A stretch of DNA of 13,058 nucleotides from JACNKJ01 sp964440095 (GTDB taxonomy: Bacteria; Krumholzibacteriota; Krumholzibacteriia; JACNKJ01). The notes beneath the pieces were generated by a model. The model was not told where the DNA came from. It saw nothing but the letters and a program-made list of their open reading frames with translations, and searched no databases. Location: assembly GCA_964440095.1 (NCBI GenBank), contig CAYTPZ010000050.1, positions 1-13,058 on the forward strand, written 5' to 3'. Position 1 is the stretch's first letter, and each line of letters begins with the position of its first letter. The position numbers and the translations under genes are program-made. Positions 6,430 to 13,058 of the stretch are shown here, piece by piece.

Positions 6430-7914
6430 ATGGCGCGCAAGAGAATCGTCATCATGGGCGCGGCGGGCCGCGACTTCCATAACTTCAACGTCCTCTATCG
6501 TAACAACGAGGATGTCGAAGTCGTCGCCTTCACCGCTACTCAGATTCCCGATATTGACGGCCGTAAGTATCCGGCTGTGTTGGCCGGCGATCTTTACCCC
6601 AAGGGTATCCCCATCCTGGCCGAGGAAGATCTTGGCGACATCATCGTCGAGTACGGTGTGGATGAAGTGGTCTTTTCCTACAGCGACGTCACTCACGAGC
6701 ACGTGATGCACGCCGCCAGTTTCGTGACCGCCATGGGCCCCGATTTCAAGCTCGTGGGAACCAGCAGTACGATGGTCGAGAGCATCAAGCCGGTCATCTC
6801 CATCTGCGCCACGCGTACAGGTTGCGGCAAAAGCCAGACTACCCGTGCGGTCACCGAAGTTCTCAAGAGCCTGGGCCTGAACGTGGTGTCCATTCGCCAC
6901 CCAATGCCCTATGGCGATCTGGCCAAGCAGGCCGTTCAGCGTTTCGCCACCCTGGCCGACCTGAAAAAGCACAAGTGCACCATCGAAGAGATGGAAGAGT
7001 ATGAACCGCACATCGTCGAAGGCAACGTGATCTACGCGGGCGTCGACTATGAGGCCATCCTGCGTGAGGCCGAGAAGGAAGCGGACGTCATTCTCTGGGA
7101 CGGCGGCAACAACGACACCAGCTTCTATCTGCCCGACCTTCTCATCACCGTGGTGGATCCCCTCCGCCCCGGCCATGAAGTTGCGTACTATCCCGGCGAG
7201 ACCAACCTGCTGCAGGCCGACGTTGTGGTCATCAACAAGATCGACAGCGCCAGCCTGGAAGATATCGAGCAAGTGCGCGACACCGTGCGCCATCTCAATC
7301 CCCTGGCCGTGATCGTCGATGCCGCCAGCCCGGTGAGCGTTGAGGATCCCGAGATCATCGAGGGCAAGCGTGTTCTGGTTGTGGAAGACGGCCCCACGCT
7401 CACACACGGCGAGATGCAGCTGGGTGCGGGCACCGTTGCCGCGCTGAAGCATGTCGCTCAGCCTGTTGATCCGCGTCCCTATCTCAAGGGCAGTCTCATC
7501 GAAACCTTCGAGAAGTACCCGGACATCGGCGTGCTTCTGCCCGCCATGGGCTATGGCGGCAAGCAAGTCAAGGACCTGGAAGCCACCATCAAGGCCACCG
7601 ATTGTGACGCGGTTGTCATCGGCACGCCCATCGACCTGCGTCGAGTTGTGAAGATCGACAAGCCCAGCACTCGGGTAACTTATGAGCTCGACGCCATCGG
7701 CCGTCCGGACATGGAAGACGTCATTGGCGCCTTCCTGCACCAGTATGCCGAGGAGAACGCTCCCAAGCCCGAGCCCAAGGCCAAACCCAAGAAGAAGGCG
7801 ACCAAGAAGACCACGAAAAAGGCCGCCAAGAAGTCGACAAAGAAAGCCGTGAAGAAGACCGCGAAGAAAGCGGTGAAGAAGACGGCCAAAAAGGCGACTA
7901 AGAAAAAGAAGTAG
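6430..7914 (+). CDS. Cyclic 2,3-diphosphoglycerate synthetase-like P-loop protein with H1-like lysine tail
   Basis: 494 residues. AAGGAG (6419-6424) lies five bases before the ATG at 6430; the upstream in-frame extension is leader sequence. Residues 1-120 form a Rossmann-like domain (RIVIMGAAGRDFHNFN). A P-loop NTPase domain follows, with Walker A ATRTGCGKS at 127-135, an acidic strand VILWDGG at 220-226 and NKID at 269-272. The order matches the cDPGS family, which in Methanothermus makes the thermoprotectant cyclic 2,3-diphosphoglycerate from 2,3-diphosphoglycerate with ATP. Bacterial members are widespread and mostly uncharacterised, so the substrate here is not known. The body ends near residue 440. 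Residues 446-494 are an added tail with 26 lysines and no acidic residue after Glu448; ten KK pairs fall with an exact four-residue period, alternating with Ala, Thr, Ser and Val, as in histone-H1-like bacterial tails. Monocistronic, with a strong promoter and terminator. Confidence 0.85.
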   Translation: MARKRIVIMGAAGRDFHNFNVLYRNNEDVEVVAFTATQIPDIDGRKYPAVLAGDLYPKGIPILAEEDLGDIIVEYGVDEVVFSYSDVTHEHVMHAASFVTAMGPDFKLVGTSSTMVESIKPVISICATRTGCGKSQTTRAVTEVLKSLGLNVVSIRHPMPYGDLAKQAVQRFATLADLKKHKCTIEEMEEYEPHIVEGNVIYAGVDYEAILREAEKEADVILWDGGNNDTSFYLPDLLITVVDPLRPGHEVAYYPGETNLLQADVVVINKIDSASLEDIEQVRDTVRHLNPLAVIVDAASPVSVEDPEIIEGKRVLVVEDGPTLTHGEMQLGAGTVAALKHVAQPVDPRPYLKGSLIETFEKYPDIGVLLPAMGYGGKQVKDLEATIKATDCDAVVIGTPIDLRRVVKIDKPSTRVTYELDAIGRPDMEDVIGAFLHQYAEENAPKPEPKAKPKKKATKKTTKKAAKKSTKKAVKKTAKKAVKKTAKKATKKKK

Positions 7915-7948
7915 GCTTCGCAGCTGAATTTGAAGGTGAACGTGAACG

Positions 7949-7981
7949 CCCTCCCCCATATCCGGGGGAGGGTTCTTTGTT
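7949..7981 (+). terminator. Rho-independent terminator of the cDPGS-like gene
   Basis: CCCTCCCCC (7949-7957) and GGGGGAGGG (7964-7972) form a perfect nine-pair stem with a six-base loop, followed by TTCTTTGTT (7973-7981). It lies 34 bases after the stop codon. Confidence 0.85.
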
Positions 7982-7996
7982 CCCAGTTCCTAGTTC
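7979..7996. repeat. Short heptamer repeat (GTTCCYA)
   Basis: GTTCCCA, GTTCCTA and a partial GTTC in tandem between the two terminators. Same GTTCYYA pattern as the longer array at 13004-13041 read on its minus strand. Confidence 0.5.
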
Positions 7997-8031
7997 AATA
8001 GAAAAGCCGGGACGCCATGCGTCGTCCCGGC
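7996..8031 (-). terminator. Rho-independent terminator of the macro/CHAT-like gene
   Basis: GCCGGGACG (8006-8014) and CGTCCCGGC (8023-8031) form a perfect nine-pair stem with an eight-base loop. On the minus strand it is followed by TTTTCTATT. It lies about 58 bases downstream of the stop codon at 8089-8091. Confidence 0.8.
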
Positions 8032-8088
8032 CACCCTTTCCCGCACCAAAATCCACAGCTATTAGGGCGGGACCCCGAGGTTCTGAAT

Positions 8089-9513
8089 CTAGAAGATCTT
8101 AGGGAGAACCATCCCCTTCCTGATCGAGGATCGCGTGGCATAGGTACGGTCTTCCGCCTGCCCGAATATCCGGTAGAGGAACCATCCTGAATGAATGCCG
8201 AAAGCTTCCAGCAGCGCACGTTGGGCGTAGCGAAGGGCGCCGCCCGCGCCATGGCCTCGGAAGTATTGCTCGAAGAATGCCATCCGGAAGAGTCGCTCTT
8301 CTCGCGGATCGCGGAATGCAGCCATGGGCGAAAGTACGCGCCTGAAGCCGCGGGCGAGAAAGCGTCCCGCCAGCTCTTCAACGTCTACGGGCTCTTCCCA
8401 TTCGTTGGTCTTTTCCAAGAAAATCATCTCGCCGCCGCGCACCTTCTCTTGGGCCAGCAAATTCTCCCAGGCCTCCAAACCCGAAGCGCAGAAAACAGTA
8501 TGGGCCTCTTTCCCCGCTTCGCCCTCTCCCAAAATGGCTCCGCCGCGATGCAGGAGATTCCGAAGCTCTTGGGAAAGAGCGCCGCGCCGATTTTCATCAG
8601 CGTAAACCTCGATGCAATAGGAAGTGTCGGCCACCTGGTTTCGCCCACCGAGAACATAGAAACTCGACCCTCGTGGGAAGAGGAACCGCTCGCCCAGGAA
8701 TGTGGACCCGTCCCTGAGTAGTTCCCATGGAAGTCGCTGCAAAAGCCCCGATCCGAGGATGCGCAAAACCCCCGGCAGATCTTCCATATCTTCGCCCGGC
8801 TCCAAGGCCCCGGCGAATGCCTTGGTCATGGGACCACTCAGCAGACCCAAAGCATCGCCCAAGGGTCGACCCTCTCGATAATCCTCGAGAAGACGCTCCA
8901 GAGCCTGCTCCAAATCCAGGCCCGAAGGAAGCACGGGACGCAATGCGCCCTCCACGCTGCCAGACAGAACCTCGCGAGGCCTGTCCTTGGAAGGCGCCGC
9001 CGACGCCCCACGCCTGCGCTGCAGGAATCGCCGGAGGTATTCGGCGCGAAGATCCTGATCATCCACCAGAAGCTTCAAGCGGATGCTCTCCTCACCTTCC
9101 TCCTGCCAGCTTTCCCAGAGCGCCTCCACAAGCACCGTGAAATCCTCGCCCGCGTCTGCGAACTGGCCTATAGGGAACGCCAGTTCGCGAAGGGCCAACA
9201 CGCGAGCGTGCTGGAACAATTCGCCCATGCGTTTGCGCAGCAATTCCTTCCCCGCCGCACCACGGACGGGGAGGGAGAGGTGCAGCAGGAAACGCACGGA
9301 TAACATGCCGGCGGAAGTCAATCGAAGGTCGCGATCTTCAGGATATTCCCTCAGCTGTGCGAGCACGGCCGGGGCACCTTCTTCAAGCAGAGTCGGCAGA
9401 ACACCTACGTCACCACGCCAGGGAAGGACGAGAGCGTCTGCGGACACATCGCTGAGTTCGCGACTGGAGACTTCGACACCGGGTCGAATTGTATCGAGGA
9501 GTTTCGGGCACAT
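8089..9513 (-). CDS. Macro-domain-like / CHAT-like fusion, probable pseudoenzyme
   Basis: 474 residues from the ATG at 9513; an in-frame TTG at 9531 would add six, and neither has a clear ribosome site. Residues about 13-164 follow the order of a macro (ADP-ribose-binding) domain: VSADALVLP resembles the usual DAIV strand, LTSAGMLSVRFLLHLSL the central strand, and ALRELAFPIGQFADAG the SIAFPAIGTG strand. The GDI and NAAN motifs are absent, so ligand binding is doubtful. Residues about 214-456 follow a CHAT (caspase-HetF-associated) protease domain: GLLQRLPWELLRDG...FLGERF, then FRRVLSPMAAFRD, GALRYAQRALL and a Trp (444) with IFGQAED near the end. The catalytic HG and AC-[ST] signatures are missing; the only cysteines are 2, 300 and 342. 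Both assignments are by pattern reading and are remote. A terminator follows. A glycosylase-like gene lies 224 bases upstream on the same strand. Confidence 0.75.
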   Translation of the reverse strand: MCPKLLDTIRPGVEVSSRELSDVSADALVLPWRGDVGVLPTLLEEGAPAVLAQLREYPEDRDLRLTSAGMLSVRFLLHLSLPVRGAAGKELLRKRMGELFQHARVLALRELAFPIGQFADAGEDFTVLVEALWESWQEEGEESIRLKLLVDDQDLRAEYLRRFLQRRRGASAAPSKDRPREVLSGSVEGALRPVLPSGLDLEQALERLLEDYREGRPLGDALGLLSGPMTKAFAGALEPGEDMEDLPGVLRILGSGLLQRLPWELLRDGSTFLGERFLFPRGSSFYVLGGRNQVADTSYCIEVYADENRRGALSQELRNLLHRGGAILGEGEAGKEAHTVFCASGLEAWENLLAQEKVRGGEMIFLEKTNEWEEPVDVEELAGRFLARGFRRVLSPMAAFRDPREERLFRMAFFEQYFRGHGAGGALRYAQRALLEAFGIHSGWFLYRIFGQAEDRTYATRSSIRKGMVLPKIF

Positions 9514-9737
9514 ATGCCCGACCGAGAGCAAGGAAAGTGACAGGCCGCATTCAGTTCAGCGCATGGAATGTGGGCGCGCCTGTTCGGCTTGGTGCGGGCG
9601 TTGTTTGAAATGTAGGCGGCTTTACTAGGATTGCCGCAGCTTCCTCGATGGGCGGATATCAACCGATGAGGACCCACGAAAGCCCACAGCATCCAAAGGA
9701 TGGATCTAAGGGAAGGGGAGGTCCGCTTGGCTCCGCC

Positions 9738-10547
9738 CTAAATTTCTTCCACGCGCGAAATTTCTTTCGCCGAACCGAACTCGAAACGACGTTCACTGCA
9801 AAGATCCGAGCTGACGCGGCAGCGGAAGCAGGCAGATTTTACATCGCAAATGGAAGAAAGTCCTATGCGCTCATCACCGGTGGCGAAGATCTCGAGAAGG
9901 AAGTCCACTTCTTCGGGGCTCTTGCCCATGGAGCTGCCCATGTCTTCGATGGTTTTCTTGATTCCTTCGAGGTCGAGAGATCCATCTACAAGGTCTTCCA
10001 TTCTGGATACGACCCTGCGCACAGCCGGGCGGGAACCGGGTTTGCGGCGTCCCATCTCCCGAGCGAACTCACGCGTGGCTTCCTCGGAAAGGTAGCTGAA
10101 CATCTCTTCCATTCCCGCGGCGAGGTCTTCCTCGCTTTCGAAAGACTCAACGAGGTCGGCCAGGGAACCGAAGTCGGCTTGAAGCACGGCGGCCGTGCGC
10201 GCGTTCTTCGCAACCGAACGAATCTGCTGAAGGTTCAGGCCGAGAATTTCGTCGGCGGCCATGACCTTCTTATCCTTCTCTTCCATCTCGGCGAGCGCCT
10301 GCAGATTTCCGAGCTTCTCCCGGATCATGGGCTGCATGGAATGCATGTACTTGAATCGATTGAATCCGAATCGAAGCATCTGGAGGACTATGGAAATCCA
10401 GATCTCGTCGTCGTTGGACTTGGCCGCCTCCCAGCGAGCCACTTCCTCTTCAACGAAGGTCTGGGGATCGGGAATATCGTCGCCCGCGCTGTCTTCGCGA
10501 AGGGTTTCTACGATCTCTTCATAAAGCTTCTTCAAACGTGCATCCAT
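9738..10547 (-). CDS. HhH DNA-glycosylase-like protein with four-cysteine C-terminal cluster
   Basis: 269 residues. The ATG at 10547 has GGAG six bases upstream; the frame continues further without a better start. Residues about 49-136 resemble the helical core of 3-methyladenine DNA glycosylase I: ISIVLQMLRFGFNRFKYM, then ILGLNLQQIRSVAKNAR (101-117) and LQADFGSLADLVESF, matching the family's run in which N-x-x-K-I-x-A-V-x-N-A-R precedes F-G-S-F. The tail carries Cys234, Cys240, Cys243 and Cys250, that is C-x5-C-x2-C-x6-C, close to the endonuclease III iron-sulfur loop (C-x6-C-x2-C-x5-C). The N-terminal zinc-binding C-x-W of TAG and a clear LPGVG hairpin are missing, so base-excision activity is uncertain. 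The combination of TAG-like helices and an EndoIII-like metal loop is odd. Divergent from the TolB-like gene. Coding is well supported; function is a tentative call. Confidence 0.75.
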   Translation of the reverse strand: MDARLKKLYEEIVETLREDSAGDDIPDPQTFVEEEVARWEAAKSNDDEIWISIVLQMLRFGFNRFKYMHSMQPMIREKLGNLQALAEMEEKDKKVMAADEILGLNLQQIRSVAKNARTAAVLQADFGSLADLVESFESEEDLAAGMEEMFSYLSEEATREFAREMGRRKPGSRPAVRRVVSRMEDLVDGSLDLEGIKKTIEDMGSSMGKSPEEVDFLLEIFATGDERIGLSSICDVKSACFRCRVSSDLCSERRFEFGSAKEISRVEEI

Positions 10548-10661
10548 GACACACTCCACCATAGCGTCTTGAGTGAATTGAATTTCATAGGGATATGAGA
10601 AACGGAGAGTTCGCACACTATAGGCAATTCCTCCGAGGGATGCCAGAGGAAAGCCACGGCC

Positions 10662-10690
10662 TTGCCAGGCCCCCTGCACCATGCTAAATT
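10662..10690 (+). promoter_or_regulatory. Candidate promoter of the TolB-like / GT2 unit
   Basis: TTGCCA (10662-10667), 17-base spacer, TAAATT (10685-10690). Transcription would begin near 10697 and leave a leader of about 22 bases holding the strong GAGGTGAT ribosome site (10709-10716). Confidence 0.45.
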
Positions 10691-10718
10691 CCGCGCGACT
10701 TTGTCCCTGAGGTGATCA

Positions 10719-11741
10719 ATGAGTCGCAAAATGACCTGTTTCCTGATGATTCCCCTGATTCTGACCCTGCTGGCCGGCCCTCTGGTCGCCCAGGAGAAGG
10801 TGGACGCCCAGGCCCGCCTCAAAGAGCTTGCCATCAAGGCGAAAAACCGGGGGGAGGAAGCCAGAAGCGCCGAAACCACCCTTGAGCTTCCCCGGGGCCT
10901 GAAGCAGCTGACCCACAACGGCGGCGGCAAGCGAGAATCTCAGCCCGACTGGGACTCCGACCTTAGCGGAATCTATTTCGCGGAAAAAGGCAGTGGTGTG
11001 GGGCGTATCATGCGCCTGGATCTGAAGTCTGCGTCTGTGGACACCATAGTAGCCCATGCCTATTTTAGTGCCTCTCAGCCGGCGATTTCCCCCGACGGGA
11101 AGTTTCTGGCCTATCAGACCCGCAGGGTGGACACCCATGAATCCGTCTGGATCCGCAGGCTGGAAGACGGTCTTGAGGGCAAATTGAGCGAAGATGTGGA
11201 GGTTGCGGAAACTGACCCGGCCTGGAATGCAAAAGGAGGCAAGCTCTACTTTAATCGCAAGACCACAAACTCCCAGAACCATCGGGCAATGAGCTGTCTC
11301 AAAAACGGCGACGCCATGAAGGTAGTGGGCCGCGAGCAGGGCAGCTACTACACCCCCACCGTGAGCATGGACGGCGACCAGGTTGCCTGGCTTCATCGTC
11401 AGGGGCGCGACACGAAAATCGTGCTCATGAACACCGAGCTCACGGCCTTGACCCGCGACGTCCGAACTCCAGGATACACAGTGGCGTCCATGGACTGGAT
11501 GCCCGGCGGCGAGAGCATGGTTGTTTCCTATATGGACAACAGCAATCCCAACCATGGTTTCGACATCGGTCTGCTCAATCTGGAAAGCGGCAGTCTTGAA
11601 TTGCTGATGGACCTGGGTCATTACGACTCGGATCCCTGCGTTTCCTCCGATGGGGCCCATGTGGTCTTCGTCGCCAATCCACAGGGTCAGCAGGATCTCT
11701 TTCTCCTGACTCTTCCCTCCGAACCCAGCATGGAGGAATAG
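10719..11741 (+). CDS. Exported TolB-like beta-propeller protein
   Basis: 340 residues. GAGGTGAT at 10709-10716 supports the ATG at 10719. A signal peptide (MSRKMTCFLMIPLILTLLAG, cleavage near residue 24 after LVA) predicts export. After a charged helical linker (about 25-60) come about six WD40-like/PD40 blades, each with the S-P-D-G or equivalent turn: SQPDWDSDLSGIYF, SQPAISPDGKFLAYQ, TDPAWNAKGGKLYF, YTPTVSMDGDQVAWL, SMDWMPGGESMVVSY and SDPCVSSDGAHVVFV. These resemble TolB-type propellers, which usually bind peptides or partner proteins rather than catalyse. No Tol-Pal genes are nearby, so it should not be called tolB. Its last codons carry the ribosome site of the glycosyltransferase gene, so the two are made together. 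Confidence 0.85.
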   Translation: MSRKMTCFLMIPLILTLLAGPLVAQEKVDAQARLKELAIKAKNRGEEARSAETTLELPRGLKQLTHNGGGKRESQPDWDSDLSGIYFAEKGSGVGRIMRLDLKSASVDTIVAHAYFSASQPAISPDGKFLAYQTRRVDTHESVWIRRLEDGLEGKLSEDVEVAETDPAWNAKGGKLYFNRKTTNSQNHRAMSCLKNGDAMKVVGREQGSYYTPTVSMDGDQVAWLHRQGRDTKIVLMNTELTALTRDVRTPGYTVASMDWMPGGESMVVSYMDNSNPNHGFDIGLLNLESGSLELLMDLGHYDSDPCVSSDGAHVVFVANPQGQQDLFLLTLPSEPSMEE

Positions 11742-11742
11742 G

Positions 11743-12507
11743 GTGCCCGACCCACAAAAAGTCATTGTGGTCATGCCGGCCTACAATGCCGAGACCACGC
11801 TTGAGCGCACCCTCGGGGACATTCCCGCAGGCAGCGTAGACGAGATCATTCTCGTGGACGACTGCAGCCAGGACAACACGGTGGAATTGGCCCGCAGCCT
11901 TGGCATCACCGTGATCACTCACGATGAAAACCGCGGCTACGGCGCAAATCAGAAGAGTTGCTACCACGAAGCTCTTGAGCGCGGCGCGGACATCGTGGTG
12001 ATGATCCACCCCGACTATCAATACGACTCGAGCCTGGTGCCCGCCATTGTGGGATTGCTGCGCGGCGATCATTGCGACGTGCTACTGGGAAATCGCATAC
12101 GCTCACGCCGCGAGGCTCTGGCCGGCGGCATGCCTGTTTACAAATACCTGGCCAATCGCCTGCTCACAATCGTGGAGAACCTCTGGACCGGGGAAAATCT
12201 TGGCGAATGGCATTCGGGTCTTCGCGCCTACAAGCGCGAAGTGTTGGAAACCATTCCCTGGGGCGGCAACAGCGACGACTTCGTTTTCGACAGTCAGTTC
12301 CTCGTACAGTGCGTGCACTTCGGATTCCGCATCGGCGACCTTCCAGTGCCCGTGCGCTATATGCGCGAGGCCAGCAGCATCAACTTCACGCGCAGCATGG
12401 AGTACGGAATGCTCACCCTAGAGGTCTTCATTCGCTGGACCCTGCACAAGTGGAACCTGCGAAAAGATGCCCTCTTCACTGAAGAGTCGACCAGCCCGCC
12501 CATGTAG
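11743..12507 (+). CDS. Family 2 glycosyltransferase (dolichyl-phosphate mannosyltransferase-like)
   Basis: 254 residues from a GTG at 11743; GGAGG at 11732-11736 sits inside the end of the upstream gene and one base separates the stop from the start. GT2 GT-A fold motifs appear in order: VVMPAYNAETTLERTL (nucleotide-binding strand), EIILVDDCSQDNT (34-46), DENRGYGANQKS (61-72), MIHPDYQYD (87-95, the metal-binding region), LLGNR (114-118) and SGLRAYKREVL (158-168). This pattern is closest to enzymes that transfer sugar from a nucleotide sugar to polyprenyl phosphate on the cytoplasmic face of the membrane. There is no C-terminal membrane segment, so it would be soluble or peripheral. Donor and acceptor are unknown. 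Only seven bases separate its stop from that of the convergent A24 gene. Confidence 0.9.
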   Translation: MPDPQKVIVVMPAYNAETTLERTLGDIPAGSVDEIILVDDCSQDNTVELARSLGITVITHDENRGYGANQKSCYHEALERGADIVVMIHPDYQYDSSLVPAIVGLLRGDHCDVLLGNRIRSRREALAGGMPVYKYLANRLLTIVENLWTGENLGEWHSGLRAYKREVLETIPWGGNSDDFVFDSQFLVQCVHFGFRIGDLPVPVRYMREASSINFTRSMEYGMLTLEVFIRWTLHKWNLRKDALFTEESTSPPM

Positions 12508-12514
12508 AAGCAGC

Positions 12515-12991
12515 CTAGATCCCGAACCAATGCCCCATTATCGTCGTGCCGATATAGCGCAGGAGCAGCGTCATCACGAGCAGCGAAAAGGAAAAGGGCG
12601 CCGTCAGTTTGAAGATGGGCAAAATGCGCGCGAGGACCAAGGCCAGCACGAAGGCCAGAATGATTCCCAAGGGTCCGGTGAAAGCCCCCACCATAGCGAT
12701 GAGCGCGTAGTCTTCGCCCAGGAGCTTATCCTTTTCGGGACGATCCCCCGAGAGCCCCTTCATGAGACCGGGTACGAGAGCCAGCAGCCCCGACACCAGA
12801 TATCCCGCCACAATTCCCAAGCCCGAATGCGACCAGGCGAACTCTTCCGTTCGTATGAAATACACGGTGGATAAGATGGCCAAGGCCATGCCCAGGTAGC
12901 TGATCCAGTAAGGAAGGCGGCCGCGTTTCCAGTCGGAGGCAAGTAGGGCGCCGAGAAGAGCGAGGAATACGATTTCGCGAACAAAGATCAT
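12515..12991 (-). CDS. Prepilin-peptidase-like (A24 family) membrane protein
   Basis: 158 residues. The ATG at 12991 has GGGAG six bases upstream; the in-frame extension to 13048 is translated heptamer repeat and is not credible. Four or five hydrophobic segments (about 1-19, 28-46, 56-78, 96-121, 128-150). Asp20 in ASDWKRGRLPYW matches the first catalytic aspartate of A24 peptidases, which cleave the leader of type IV pilins at the membrane. Asp94 in LGEDYALIAMVGAFTG matches the second, although the usual GxGD reads LGED. The short length resembles the TadV/CpaA type that lacks the N-terminal methylase domain. No pilin or Tad genes are in the window. No terminator was found after it. Confidence 0.75.
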   Translation of the reverse strand: MIFVREIVFLALLGALLASDWKRGRLPYWISYLGMALAILSTVYFIRTEEFAWSHSGLGIVAGYLVSGLLALVPGLMKGLSGDRPEKDKLLGEDYALIAMVGAFTGPLGIILAFVLALVLARILPIFKLTAPFSFSLLVMTLLLRYIGTTIMGHWFGI

Positions 12992-13003
12992 AGGGAACTC
13001 CCG

Positions 13004-13041
13004 ACTGAGAACTGAGAACTGAGAACTGAGAACTGAGAACT
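13004..13041. repeat. Heptanucleotide tandem repeat (ACTGAGA)5
   Basis: Five perfect copies of ACTGAGA (13004-13038) plus ACT. On the minus strand this is GTTCTCA repeated, lying just upstream of the A24 gene's ribosome site. In frame it encodes FSVLSSQFSVLS, a familiar translation artefact of such heptamers. Such arrays vary in copy number by slippage. Confidence 0.9.
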
Positions 13042-13058
13042 CAATCATACTCAGCCTA

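Noticed and set aside
6364..7959. 531-codon minus-strand open frame opposite the cDPGS-like gene
   Set aside because: It mirrors a well-supported gene with motifs, promoter and ribosome site; its Leu/Phe-rich start is the reverse of the lysine tail. No motifs of its own.
9648..10598. Plus-strand frame opposite the glycosylase-like gene
   Set aside because: The minus frame has a clear ribosome site, plausible helices and a cysteine cluster; this one has neither promoter nor motifs.
10716..11774. Minus-strand frame opposite the TolB-like gene
   Set aside because: Opposes a signal peptide plus six regular propeller blades with strong promoter and ribosome site.
12992..13048. N-terminal extension of the A24 protein
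   Set aside because: It is translated heptamer repeat (FSVLSSQFSVLS); the ATG at 12991 has a proper ribosome site.
1..13058. CRISPR arrays, tRNA/rRNA genes, insertion sequences
   Set aside because: No spaced direct repeats of the right length, no tRNA cloverleaf in the gaps and no transposase-like frame was seen.

Overview
The window reads as a GC-rich bacterial chromosome segment with short intergenic gaps, good Shine-Dalgarno sites and no phage or insertion-sequence genes. The best lineage clue is the secreted subtilase at 676-3549, which ends in a FlgD-like Ig fold of the kind used as a C-terminal tail on secreted proteins in FCB-group and related candidate phyla (Krumholzibacteriota or Eisenbacteria-like lineages). 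That placement is an inference. No rRNA, tRNA or marker gene is present to confirm it.

Layout. 1-134 (minus): 5' part of an unidentified helical protein with its own promoter. 214-675: AT-richer stretch with a probable frameshifted gene remnant, a minus-facing terminator-like hairpin and an operator-like inverted repeat. 676-3549 (plus): multidomain S8 protease. 3737-5375 (plus): two-gene unit of an unrecognised single-pass membrane protein and a DsrE-family protein. 5372-6253 (minus): RNase Z-like metallo-beta-lactamase, convergent with the DsrE gene and sharing a CTAG at the two stops. 6430-7914 (plus): cyclic 2,3-diphosphoglycerate synthetase-like P-loop protein with a lysine-rich, histone-H1-like tail, behind a strong promoter carrying a 9-bp inverted repeat and a leader hairpin. 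7949-8031: two terminators facing opposite ways. 8089-9513 and 9738-10547 (minus): a protein that looks like a degenerate macro domain joined to a degenerate CHAT (caspase-like) domain, and a protein resembling HhH DNA glycosylases with a four-cysteine C-terminal cluster. 10719-12507 (plus): TolB-like beta-propeller and a GT2 glycosyltransferase, translationally coupled. 12515-12991 (minus): prepilin-peptidase-like (A24) membrane protein next to a heptanucleotide tandem repeat.

Most genes are housekeeping or envelope functions in short transcription units. The most unusual parts are the macro-like/CHAT-like protein, its glycosylase-like neighbour on the same strand, and the H1-tailed cDPGS-like enzyme with its structured promoter and leader. 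Whether the first two form one functional system cannot be decided from sequence alone.
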